A program made the translations under genes and the position numbers. The notes under the pieces are model-generated. The model searched no databases and was not told the origin of the DNA. It worked only from the letters and a program-made list of their open reading frames with translations. Shown piece after piece: positions 1-5,851 of a stretch of 31,417 nt of DNA; positions within the stretch are counted from its first letter, which is position 1, and each line of letters begins with the position of its first letter. The stretch comes from a virus. The stretch is from positions 1-31,417 of IMG/VR virus record IMGVR_UViG_3300032288_002966; one strand, written 5' to 3'.

Positions 1-114
1 GTAAACATGAACAAGCCGAGCGAAGAGCCGAACTTTGTGGCAGTCGGCAATAATGATGCGTTCTGGGCAGCAATGGCACAGAAGGCACAAGAGACTCGAG
101 AAGAGTCAAAGTAA
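1..114 (+). CDS. Small ORF or 3' end of a gene cut by the window edge
   Basis: The frame is open from base 1 and ends with TAA at 112-114. If the first ATG at 7 is the start, it encodes 35 residues beginning MNKPSEEPNF and ending ETREESK. The product is charged and Ala/Glu-rich, with no recognised motif. The frame has no stop before the ATG, so it may equally be the C-terminus of a longer protein. It is followed after 20 bases by the next rightward gene, in the same direction, as expected for a phage operon. No function can be assigned. Confidence 0.45.
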   Translation, partial: VNMNKPSEEPNFVAVGNNDAFWAAMAQKAQETREESK

Positions 115-134
115 GAAAGAGAGAGGTGGATATT

Positions 135-608
135 ATGGGATATTACGTATCGCTCAAGCAGAGTTCAGCCAGCATCCCGAAGAGCAAAGAGCAGGAAGCC
201 CTAGCGGCCCTGCATGCGCTCAACGAGAGAGACGATCTCAAGTCCGGTGGTGCATGGAAGCCAGACGGAACTAAGCAACGAACGTGGTTTGCGTGGATGC
301 CAGAGAATCTCAAGGAGCTCACGACGCTCAAGGATTTCCTTGAATGCGTGGGATTCGAGGTTGCCTACAACAGCCCGCAAGATCAGTACAATATTATCGG
401 ATACGAAAGCAAGACCGGAGCAGAGAAAGTGTTCATTTGGGCATTGACTCCGTTCATCCGGCAGACGGACGTAACCGAACTTGCTCCGGCCAACATGGAA
501 TGGCAGGGGGAAGACGGCTCGCAATGGGTATGGATCTTCAAGGATGGAAAGATGATTGAAGAGGAAGGGATGATTCGCTGGGAGAACCCACGCGAAGTAT
601 CCTACTAG
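135..608 (+). CDS. Conserved phage hypothetical protein (MGYYV family)
   Basis: The product is about 157 residues. I chose the ATG at 135 rather than the GTG at 126 because GAGAGGTGG at 121-129 is a good ribosome binding site for it and because the resulting N-terminus MGYYVSLKQS matches what I recall of a common small phage family. The middle is aromatic-rich (TWFAWMPENL, then WEWQG-like segments and WVWIF near the C-terminus). The repeated Trp residues and alternating pattern suggest a compact alpha/beta domain. There is no signal peptide or membrane helix. It lies upstream of helicase and methyltransferase genes, so an accessory early role is likely, but no function is known to me. Confidence 0.75.
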   Translation: MGYYVSLKQSSASIPKSKEQEALAALHALNERDDLKSGGAWKPDGTKQRTWFAWMPENLKELTTLKDFLECVGFEVAYNSPQDQYNIIGYESKTGAEKVFIWALTPFIRQTDVTELAPANMEWQGEDGSQWVWIFKDGKMIEEEGMIRWENPREVSY

Positions 609-614
609 TCAACA

Positions 615-646
615 GCGGGAGTCGGACCGGGGCATCCGGCTCCCGC
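615..646 (+). terminator. Intergenic hairpin without U-tract
   Basis: GCGGGAG (615-621) pairs with CTCCCGC (640-646). A U-G wobble and then CGGA/TCCG extend the stem to about 12 bp around an 8-nt loop. It lies between two rightward genes and is followed by ACCCTTATG, not a T-run. It could be an intrinsic terminator of the no-tail type, an mRNA-stabilising 3' structure or an attenuator. The pairing is seen directly; the role is inferred. Confidence 0.5.
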
Positions 647-668
647 ACCCTTATGCCCTGGAGGAACC

Positions 669-872
669 ATGACACTCTCACTTACATGCCCAACCCATAA
701 ACATCACCGGCGGATCTTCAATATCCGCACAGGCAAGACCGAGAAATATTATTGTCCCCATAGCGACCACATGAAGGACAATACTCGATGCTTGTGGACG
801 GCAGATGCGCTCCACGCAGCCCACGAAGAAGCCCGGAGGAAGGAAGAAGATGACAACAACACCACACGATAA
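669..872 (+). CDS. Small Cys/His-rich, possibly zinc-binding protein
   Basis: This 67-residue product starts at an ATG with a perfect GGAGG five bases upstream. It has a CPTHKHH motif near residue 8, a YYCPHSDH motif near residue 28 and another Cys (RCLW) near 41, so three Cys and several His could bind one zinc ion. The C-terminus is acidic and polar (EEARRKEEDDNN). Its 3' end overlaps the start of the helicase gene by 23 bases in another frame, indicating coupled translation. I recognise no family. A helper of replication or nucleic-acid binding is a guess from position only. Confidence 0.7.
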   Translation: MTLSLTCPTHKHHRRIFNIRTGKTEKYYCPHSDHMKDNTRCLWTADALHAAHEEARRKEEDDNNTTR

Positions 873-2139
873 GACGGCAGAAATGGCGCTAATCGGTGCG
901 CTCCTCGTGCATGAGGAGGCATTCCCGGCAGTCAGCACAACGGTAGTCGCAGACGATTTCTATGATCCAACATGCCGCGCAATGTGGCGGGCGGCGGAGC
1001 GACTGCACAAGAAGGGTATGGCAATCGACGCGCTCACAATCAGCAGCGAACTCCCAGAGGAAATCAGCCGGACGACAGTCAGCAACGCAGTCAGCAGTCT
1101 CCCAATGGGCGGCGACTGGAGCTCGTATGCAAAGGTGGTGGCGGACTTGGCCGTATACCGCAAGATGATCTCAGCGGCGCATGATATCGCGCGCGTGGCG
1201 TACGCACGCCCGGAGAGCCTTGACCTGGCGCTGGACGAAGCCCAGAAACGGGTTTTTGCGCTCACTTCTGGTCGCGGCGTACGTTCTACCCTACCGACGG
1301 AGGGAATCGCCCGTAAAATCCTCAATCAACTGGACTCCGTACTCGTTGGTGGAGTCGAGTCTGGCGTACCAACCGGCTTGCGCGCCTTAGACGAGATGAC
1401 CGGCGGGTGGCAGAAGAGCGACCTTGTGATTATTGCGGCGCGACCGAGCGTCGGCAAGACGGCGCTCGCCATCGGTGCGGCGCGTTGGGCGGCGCAGTTC
1501 TACGGCAAACGTGTAGCAATCTACTCGTTGGAAATGTCGGCGCAATCTATCGGCACGCGCCTACTGTCTAGCATGTCTGGCGTTGGCACAACGGACATCA
1601 TGCGTGGGCGCATTTCCGGCGCGAACTGGGTGCGCCTAGCGGCGGGTGTTGGCAAGATGAAACGCGCCAATATTCTCGTGGACGACTCGCCAACAATCAG
1701 CCCAGCAGAACTCCGCTCTCGCGCGCGCCAGATCAAGCAGAGTGGCGGACTCGACCTCATCATCGTGGATTATTTGCAGTTGATGGTGTCAGACCGCCAG
1801 ACGCGCGACGCTAATCGTGTGGTGGAAGTGTCGGACATCAGCCGCAGCCTCAAGGCGCTTGCCCGGGAACTGGACGTTCCGGTCATCGCCTTGTCGCAGT
1901 TGAACCGACTATCCGAGCATCGTGATGCTGGCGAGCCTCGGCTCTCCGACCTTCGGGATTCCGGAGCCATTGAGCAGGATGCCGACGTGGTCATGATGCT
2001 CTGGCGACCCAATGGGCAGACGCATGGCGAGCCGGTCGAAGACATCAAACTGACTATCGCCAAGCACCGCAACGGCCCGACTGGCGAAGTTGCGCTACGC
2101 TTCATGAAGTCAACAACGACATTTGTGGAGGAGCAATGA
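850..2139 (+). CDS. dnaB: DnaB-type replicative DNA helicase
   Basis: The product is a hexameric 5'-3' helicase that unwinds the phage replication fork in the cytoplasm. I chose the ATG at 850 (429 residues; GGAGGAAGGAAG upstream) over in-frame starts further upstream, because the family N-terminus begins close to residue 8 (KTAEMALIGALL). Residues 1-110 form the DnaB N-terminal helical domain. The RecA-like domain has Walker A ARPSVGKT (197-204), a catalytic Glu in YSLEMS (225-230), Walker B IIVDYLQ (304-310), the SQLNR motif (349-353) and DSGAIEQDADVVM (370-382), which carries the DNA-sensing and ATP-site residues of the family. Length is slightly short for the family but complete. Its TGA overlaps the next ATG (ATGA). 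No helicase loader or primase is seen nearby. Confidence 0.96.
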   Translation: MTTTPHDKTAEMALIGALLVHEEAFPAVSTTVVADDFYDPTCRAMWRAAERLHKKGMAIDALTISSELPEEISRTTVSNAVSSLPMGGDWSSYAKVVADLAVYRKMISAAHDIARVAYARPESLDLALDEAQKRVFALTSGRGVRSTLPTEGIARKILNQLDSVLVGGVESGVPTGLRALDEMTGGWQKSDLVIIAARPSVGKTALAIGAARWAAQFYGKRVAIYSLEMSAQSIGTRLLSSMSGVGTTDIMRGRISGANWVRLAAGVGKMKRANILVDDSPTISPAELRSRARQIKQSGGLDLIIVDYLQLMVSDRQTRDANRVVEVSDISRSLKALARELDVPVIALSQLNRLSEHRDAGEPRLSDLRDSGAIEQDADVVMMLWRPNGQTHGEPVEDIKLTIAKHRNGPTGEVALRFMKSTTTFVEEQ

Positions 2140-3371
2140 GACACGCGAGTTTCTTTTCTGGCGTAGGCGGGCTTGACCTCGGCTTTGAGAAGGCTGGGAT
2201 CAAGACTGTCAGCACGTGCGAGATTGACCCCTACGCCAGCACGGTGCTGGCAGAGCGATTCCCAGAAGCTCCGAATCTGGGCAGCATCACGGAGATCAAT
2301 GCCAATGACATCCCAGAAGCAGACATCTGGTCAGGGGGATTCCCTTGCCAAGACCTCAGCGTCGCAGGAAAGCGAGCAGGATTTTCTGGCAAGCGATCAA
2401 GCCTTGCCTTCACTTTCCTTGACCTTGTGGAGCAACGACGACCTAGGTGGCTCGTGCTGGAGAACGTACCGGGGCTTTTCACATCCAATGACGGACGAGA
2501 CTTTGCCCGGCTTCTCCGTGAGATGGACGAACTCCGGTATGGCGTATCGTGGAGAACTCTGGATGCTAGATTCTTCGGAGTCCCCCAGCGCCGCCGCCGA
2601 GTGTTCATTGTCGCAAGTCTTGAATCCGACCGCGCCTCACAGGTACTCTTTGAGTGCGAAGGCTGCGGAGGGCATCCTGCGCCGGGCAAATCGTCGTGGC
2701 AAAACGCTACCGGAATCGCTCCAGACGGCTCTGGAATCGCTGGCGCACTCCTTGCCAGATACCACAAAGGAGTCAGCAGCACTATCGACAACCACCTCGT
2801 CGTCGGTACGCAGGCTGACTCCAACGGAATGCGAGCGCCTAATGGGCTGGCCGGACGGCTGGACGATCAGCCAGTCGTGGCGTACCAAACGCGGGTAGAC
2901 GAGAAGAATAATAACTTTACGCTCAACCAAGTGGATGTTGCCAACTCGCTCTCCGCGCTCTGGCCAGCAGACACAAGCCACCGCTCAATGACGCTGGTGC
3001 AATCAGAGGATGTGATCTCGTTCCCGTCGCGCTATAGCATGCAGCCAACCAAGTTCAACGACCAGACAGACCCGCTTACGCTGGCTGCTGGAGCTCCTGC
3101 CGTGTTCCGCAAGAGCCGGCGGGCGCAGACCGAAGATGACGTAGAGACATGGGTGGACGACGGTCTAGCCAATACGCTAAACTCTTTTGATGTGGGTGAC
3201 GTGCGCACAACGCACGCGATTGTCAGCAATACCGGGGAAGAGGATAGCCTCTTGCCAGCAGGGCTGGACTCACATCGCTATCGCTGTTGTGGTAACGGCG
3301 TGGTGGCCAATGTGGCAGAGTGGATCGGGCATCGCCTGGTCGTAGCAGAAAGGGAGTGGAATAATGCCTAA
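2136..3371 (+). CDS. dcm: DNA C5-cytosine methyltransferase
   Basis: The enzyme transfers a methyl group from S-adenosylmethionine to C5 of cytosine in a short DNA site, probably protecting phage DNA from host restriction. Motif I FSGVGGLDLGF lies at 7-17, the catalytic PCQ with Cys71 in GGFPCQDLSVAG, motif VI LENV at 108-111, motif VIII QRRRRVFIVAS at 151-161, and motif X CCGNGVVANV near 385-395. No restriction enzyme is adjacent, so it appears to be an orphan. The target-recognition region is odd: the usual RRLTP..ECERL..PDGWT motif expected before motif X is absent from this frame but occurs in the +1 frame at 2809-2865 (see the next entry). Translation is coupled to dnaB by an ATGA overlap. 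Confidence 0.95.
   Translation: MRHASFFSGVGGLDLGFEKAGIKTVSTCEIDPYASTVLAERFPEAPNLGSITEINANDIPEADIWSGGFPCQDLSVAGKRAGFSGKRSSLAFTFLDLVEQRRPRWLVLENVPGLFTSNDGRDFARLLREMDELRYGVSWRTLDARFFGVPQRRRRVFIVASLESDRASQVLFECEGCGGHPAPGKSSWQNATGIAPDGSGIAGALLARYHKGVSSTIDNHLVVGTQADSNGMRAPNGLAGRLDDQPVVAYQTRVDEKNNNFTLNQVDVANSLSALWPADTSHRSMTLVQSEDVISFPSRYSMQPTKFNDQTDPLTLAAGAPAVFRKSRRAQTEDDVETWVDDGLANTLNSFDVGDVRTTHAIVSNTGEEDSLLPAGLDSHRYRCCGNGVVANVAEWIGHRLVVAEREWNNA
2299..2898 (+). CDS. Possible overlapping gene inside the methyltransferase, +1 frame
   Basis: A long open frame (open from 2173) lies wholly within the methyltransferase gene. The ATG at 2299 is preceded by GGAG at 2291-2294 and would give 199 residues. 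The translation is unlike a random shadow. It holds YSLSAKAAEGILRRANRRGK (2644-2703), which resembles a motif I recall from phage methylase-associated proteins, a WTNSGMAYRGELW segment, and RRLTPTECERLMGWPDGWT (2809-2865), which is a typical C5-methylase motif IX region. It stops at 2898 before motif X. It may be a true overprinted gene, the trace of a frameshift, or half of a methylase read by frameshifting. Family recall is from memory and not checked by search. Confidence 0.4.
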   Translation: MPMTSQKQTSGQGDSLAKTSASQESEQDFLASDQALPSLSLTLWSNDDLGGSCWRTYRGFSHPMTDETLPGFSVRWTNSGMAYRGELWMLDSSESPSAAAECSLSQVLNPTAPHRYSLSAKAAEGILRRANRRGKTLPESLQTALESLAHSLPDTTKESAALSTTTSSSVRRLTPTECERLMGWPDGWTISQSWRTKRG

Positions 3372-3474
3372 GCCAAGAACAAGTGATCGTCACCGTTCAT
3401 ACATGACTTCAATCGCCATCCTCGCTTGGGTGGTTGGTCTTGCTATCGCCCTTATGGGTTCCAAAAGGGGATAG
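3364..3474 (+). CDS. Tiny single-helix membrane protein
   Basis: This 36-residue product begins MPKPRTSDRHRSYM, a basic head, and continues as one hydrophobic helix (TSIAILAWVVGLAIALMG) ending in SKRG. The ATG overlaps the 3' end of the methyltransferase gene by 8 bases and has a GGGAG about seven bases upstream, which is why I accept so short a gene. Topology would be an N-terminal cytoplasmic anchor with one membrane span. Such proteins in phages may be small holin-like or membrane-accessory factors, but no function can be shown. Its last 66 bases overlap, in antisense, the 3' end of the convergent leftward gene. Confidence 0.55.
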   Translation: MPKPRTSDRHRSYMTSIAILAWVVGLAIALMGSKRG

Positions 3475-3642
3475 TTGGGATAGGTACACCTTCCCGCCCG
3501 GTATGTCTTCGTAGTCATCTCGACCGAAGAAAGACTCGTAGATTATTCCGTGTTTCTTACAGTAAGCCCGCAAGGAGAGACCCTCCTCGCGGGCTTTCTG
3601 CTGGAAGAACTCTTTAGCCTGCTGCTCGTGGCTTTGGCTCAT
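3409..3642 (-). CDS. Small basic/charged hypothetical protein
   Basis: The product is 77 residues from the ATG at 3642 (MSQSHEQQAK). GAGGAG seven bases upstream supports this start over the in-frame ATG at 3660. The N-terminal half (QQAKEFFQQKAREEGLSLRAYCKKHG) looks helical and could be a short helix-turn-helix-like segment: LSLRAYCKKHGIIYESFF resembles a DNA-binding turn of the sort seen in small transposase-like or regulator domains. The C-terminus is polar. The gene begins inside the 3' end of its upstream neighbour and is the last leftward gene before the convergent junction. Function unknown. Confidence 0.6.
   Translation of the reverse strand: MSQSHEQQAKEFFQQKAREEGLSLRAYCKKHGIIYESFFGRDDYEDIPGGKVYLSQLSPFGTHKGDSKTNHPSEDGD
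3564..3597. terminator. Hairpin at the convergent gene junction
   Basis: AAGCCCGC (3564-3571) pairs with GCGGGCTT (3589-3596). After one mismatch the inner AGGAG/CTCCT adds 5 bp, leaving a 5-nt loop. Only a short T-run follows on the + strand. The hairpin lies where rightward and leftward transcription meet, about 90 bases past the last rightward gene, so it could stop rightward transcription. It also lies within the coding part of the leftward 77-aa gene. The pairing is seen; the terminator role is inferred. Confidence 0.45.
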
Positions 3643-3820
3643 CGCTGAACTCCTCTTCAATAATGTCCAGAGCCAACTCCAAGCCCATCCGTACGCCTTG
3701 CGACGTAGACGGATCCATCATCTGGGACTGCATCATCTTCAGCACGGTCTTCCGAATTTCGGGCGTGCTGGGCTGTCGAATCAGCCGGTTGATCCTTTGT
3801 TTTGCATTACTCATACTCAT
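3614..3820 (-). CDS. Small hypothetical protein, mostly helical
   Basis: The product is 68 residues, starting MSMSNAKQRINRLIRQPSTP. Its ATG overlaps the TGA of the upstream zinc-ribbon gene (ATGA), and a GGAGG lies ten bases upstream. The sequence has a Met-rich amphipathic helix (IRKTVLKMMQSQMM) and an acidic helix (GLELALDIIEEEFSDE). No membrane segment and no known motif. It overlaps the start of the downstream gene by 29 bases, so these small genes are translated as a tightly coupled string. Function unknown. Confidence 0.7.
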   Translation of the reverse strand: MSMSNAKQRINRLIRQPSTPEIRKTVLKMMQSQMMDPSTSQGVRMGLELALDIIEEEFSDEPKPRAAG

Positions 3821-4023
3821 TCACCAAACGCCTCCAAGATGGCATCGGAGTTCCACTTGTAAACCACGACCGATACCACAACATTCTTCTTGCCGCACCG
3901 TTTGCAGAGCATGAGACGCGCTTGGCCCTTGGCAAAGGGAATCGGAACGCCCTTCCTGCCCCTTGCGACCTTGAGCTCATAGGCTTTGCAATACCGACAC
4001 GCAAGGTTTTTAGCGACGCTCAA
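3817..4023 (-). CDS. Small zinc-ribbon protein
   Basis: The product is 68 residues with two CxxC knuckles, CRYC (residues 9-12) and CKRC (40-43), in a beta-rich setting followed by KKNVVVSVVVYKW. This is the layout of a one-domain zinc ribbon, usually a nucleic-acid or protein-binding module. The start is a TTG at 4023 with a weak binding site; a start after it would lose the first knuckle. The 3' end overlaps the next gene by 4 bases. It has a basic linker (RGRKGVPIPFAKGQ). Its role could be transcriptional or replicative, but the partner is unknown. Confidence 0.72.
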   Translation of the reverse strand: MSVAKNLACRYCKAYELKVARGRKGVPIPFAKGQARLMLCKRCGKKNVVVSVVVYKWNSDAILEAFGE

Positions 4024-4216
4024 ATGCTGCCAAGGCGATTAGCGCAGCAGCGAGCGCCCCGAATGGCGCTGGTGCCAGGCTACCAAAGGCAGCGGCTAGG
4101 GCGTACAGCCACCGCTCACGGCTTGTCTTCTGGGTAATAATGTTCTCAGCAACGTTGATTACCTTACGGTAAATAGGCTGCTCTCGATCCTCAATGTTCT
4201 CTGGGGTTGTTGCCAA
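4010..4216 (-). CDS. Small membrane protein, holin-like
   Basis: About 68 residues. I prefer the TTG at 4216 because AAAGGAG lies at the right distance; the TTG at 4222 is too close. The N-terminal half is polar (ENIEDREQPIYRKVINVAENII). The C-terminal half is an Ala-rich hydrophobic stretch broken by APAP (WLYALAAAFGSLAPAPFGAL and ALIALAAF) and ends in ERR. That could be one long or two short membrane helices in a hairpin, as in small holins. Lying two genes downstream of an RlpA-like cell-wall protein makes a lysis role plausible but unproven. Confidence 0.6.
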   Translation of the reverse strand: MATTPENIEDREQPIYRKVINVAENIITQKTSRERWLYALAAAFGSLAPAPFGALAAALIALAAFERR

Positions 4217-4388
4217 GGTCAATCTCCTTTACTAATGATGCAGCAACATAGGCTGCTACCTTCGCCGCCTCTGGCTGCTCAACTCCCCGGTCTTGCAACT
4301 CTGAGCGGATTGTCTCGTAAATCTGCGCCCATCCGGACACGATGTCCATTGGGCTAATCCTTTTCTTTGGCTTGGGTGGAAGGCTCAT
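4191..4388 (-). CDS. Small hypothetical protein
   Basis: The product is 65 residues from the ATG at 4388 (MSLPPKPKKRISPMD), which overlaps the TGA of the rmlC-like gene as ATGA; the in-frame ATG further upstream lies inside that gene. It has a basic, Pro-rich N-terminus followed by helical segments (IVSGWAQIYETIRSELQDRG and AAKVAAYVAASLVKEI). No membrane segment is convincing and I recognise no family. It overlaps the next small membrane-protein gene by about 26 bases. Confidence 0.65.
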   Translation of the reverse strand: MSLPPKPKKRISPMDIVSGWAQIYETIRSELQDRGVEQPEAAKVAAYVAASLVKEIDLGNNPREH

Positions 4389-4933
4389 CGGCAATACGTC
4401 CAATCAATCTTCCCCTTGTACCAGTCGTTGACGTAATGCTCCCTAAAGGTCAGCGCCTGATGATCCTTGTCCGAGATGATGTAGTCCATCTTCGGCCAGT
4501 CAATGTCTGCGCTAAGAGGATGCACTGCTAGTTCCCCCACCGGATTGTATCGACCGGTGCATGCGTATAGAACAACAGTGTTGTCCTCAAGAGCCAAGAA
4601 TCCCCGGGCATACCCAGCGTCGGCATAGAAGACCTTCGGCTCGTCTGCGCTGATCTCTAGTTCCACGCGCTCACCAAAGTTGATGCTCTCCGGATTGCAG
4701 TTCACGGCAGCCAAATAGGCTCGACCGGACACCACAGTCATCGCCTTGCCCATCGGCTCGGTGTGCTGGAGGTGCAGTCCGCGCAAGACACCCTTCTTGC
4801 TGCGGCTCATGTTGATCTGCTGGATCTCTCCAAACTTGCTCTCACCGCTGCCAGACTTCCATACTTCCGTGAAGAAACCGCGCTCGTCCGGGCGAATAGT
4901 AGGAGTCCAGATTCTTGTGCCACTCAATGACAT
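4385..4933 (-). CDS. rmlC: dTDP-4-dehydrorhamnose 3,5-epimerase-like protein
   Basis: This cupin-fold enzyme family epimerises a dTDP-4-keto-6-deoxy sugar on the way to dTDP-rhamnose or related sugars. At 182 residues it has the usual length. It shows DERGFFTEVW (16-25), the catalytic-His motif LRGLHLQ (His54), a conserved Lys63, Tyr129 in GRYNPVGE, and a C-terminal ISDKD (153-157) matching the family SxKD. An oddity is ARGF at 109-112, where typical enzymes read HGF: the active-site His is Arg here, so specificity or activity may differ. It pairs in function with the rmlD-like and SDR genes a few kilobases upstream, although rmlA and rmlB are not in the window. Its 5' end overlaps the RlpA-like gene by 92 bases. 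Confidence 0.88.
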   Translation of the reverse strand: MSLSGTRIWTPTIRPDERGFFTEVWKSGSGESKFGEIQQINMSRSKKGVLRGLHLQHTEPMGKAMTVVSGRAYLAAVNCNPESINFGERVELEISADEPKVFYADAGYARGFLALEDNTVVLYACTGRYNPVGELAVHPLSADIDWPKMDYIISDKDHQALTFREHYVNDWYKGKIDWTYCR

Positions 4934-5324
4934 ATACCCTCACACTCAGCACGCCCAGATTGAGCTTGCCATTGGTGCTAATCATCATAAATGCCAGTGG
5001 GGATAGATCAATAAGTCTTCCCCCAGAACCATCTGCCCAACACCCGAAGCAATGATCCCTGACCGTGACCACGATACTTTTACCGTTCGCCGTGTTCACT
5101 ACGCGAACCTTGTATGGAGTCGACCCTAACCGGCTGTTATGGCCGCCCATTGCGGCATAAAATAGCCGCTCACCACTCCGATATGGAACGCAAGTGTTGC
5201 GATATCCACCGAAGCAATAGTTGTTTTTACCACTCGTACTAGCATACCAAGTCGCTACTCCTCGGTCTCCGTCGTCAAATCCTCCGGCTCCAAAGAGGAG
5301 TCCGGCTGCGATGATCCATGCCAT
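4842..5324 (-). CDS. RlpA-like double-psi beta-barrel cell-wall protein
   Basis: The product is 160 residues. The first ~18 (MAWIIAAGLLFGAGG) form a short hydrophobic leader or anchor. The rest matches the RlpA/DPBB fold: GVATWYAS near 22, LFYAAMGGH, a strand KVRVVNTANGKSIVVTV, the active-site-like VRDHC, then RLIDLSPLAF. RlpA relatives cleave or bind bare peptidoglycan glycan strands, so a role in host lysis or wall penetration is likely; no other endolysin is visible in this window. Four Cys may form disulfides outside the cytoplasm. Its 5' end overlaps the nuclease gene by 70 bases and its 3' end overlaps rmlC by 92, so its C-terminal tail past VYVIEW is set by overlap. Confidence 0.78.
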   Translation of the reverse strand: MAWIIAAGLLFGAGGFDDGDRGVATWYASTSGKNNYCFGGYRNTCVPYRSGERLFYAAMGGHNSRLGSTPYKVRVVNTANGKSIVVTVRDHCFGCWADGSGGRLIDLSPLAFMMISTNGKLNLGVLSVRVYVIEWHKNLDSYYSPGRARFLHGSMEVWQR

Positions 5325-5638
5325 TCAAGGAAGTCCTCCAACTTGAGCGAGATCAAAGCGTCTCGCTTCTGTCCTGATCCTCTGGCTGTCACATGGACAA
5401 CTGCACGCAGTTGCCCATCGCGTACCGGTACTGATTCTAGCAGAGTCCAGATTCTGGTTGGGAAGGCAGCGCCGCTCTTGACTTGGACGGCAATCCAGTC
5501 ATCTCGGTCTCCCCCGTCTGCCTTCCCCCCAAACATTCCAACTCGCTTGATTCCCAACTGATGGCAGACCCATCGCTCGATGGAATTGCCCCGGGATCGG
5601 TTGAGCCGACCCCGTCGCTGTGCTGCCGTTTCAGTCAT
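5255..5638 (-). CDS. PD-(D/E)XK nuclease, Holliday-junction-resolvase-like
   Basis: The product is 127 residues from the ATG at 5638 (MTETAAQRRG), which overlaps the upstream TAA (TAATG). The basic N-terminus leads to RGNSIERWVCHQLG with a conserved Glu, then FGGKADGGDRDDWIAVQVKS. The GGD..D..VQVKSG pattern is the core of small PD-(D/E)XK nucleases of the Hjc/VRR type (Asp, then Gln in place of Glu, then Lys). It probably resolves branched DNA during replication or packaging. The C-terminus is acidic. It is next to recombination genes (SSB, Erf, Cas4-like). The exact family is uncertain. Confidence 0.68.
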   Translation of the reverse strand: MTETAAQRRGRLNRSRGNSIERWVCHQLGIKRVGMFGGKADGGDRDDWIAVQVKSGAAFPTRIWTLLESVPVRDGQLRAVVHVTARGSGQKRDALISLKLEDFLEWHGSSQPDSSLEPEDLTTETEE

Positions 5639-5820
5639 TAGAACCCCCAAGATTGTGCCTTTGCTGCCTGTTTCTCTTTTGCGTCGGCAACATCAACGCT
5701 GTCCAAATCTAGCCGTGCCTCTGGCCGCTGGAGAAACTCTTCAGCCGCCTGAAACAAGGTGTCCACATCATACTTGCAGTACTCGCACCCGATTGGGTGC
5801 TGCTCGCTTACCGACATTGA
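5638..5820 (-). CDS. Small hypothetical protein with CxxC
   Basis: The product is about 60 residues from the ATG at 5820 (MSVSEQHPIGCEYCKYD). A longer reading from 5973 is open but would overlap the SSB gene by over 120 bases and has a low-complexity Ser/Thr/Gln leader, so I prefer the ATG at 5820, which follows a GGAG 32 bases after the SSB stop. It has one CEYC pair and a helical, charged remainder (FQAAEEFLQRPEARLDL; AKEKQAAKAQ). No family recognised. It is coupled to the nuclease gene through TAATG. Confidence 0.5.
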   Translation of the reverse strand, partial: SMSVSEQHPIGCEYCKYDVDTLFQAAEEFLQRPEARLDLDSVDVADAKEKQAAKAQSWGF

Positions 5821-5851
5821 CTCCAGCCCTGACCGGGCAAGAGCGCAAATG

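Noticed and set aside
2231-2824. Leftward ORF (197 codons) opposite the methyltransferase gene
   Set aside because: Ser/Arg-rich shadow without recognisable motifs, unlike the +1 frame of the same region.
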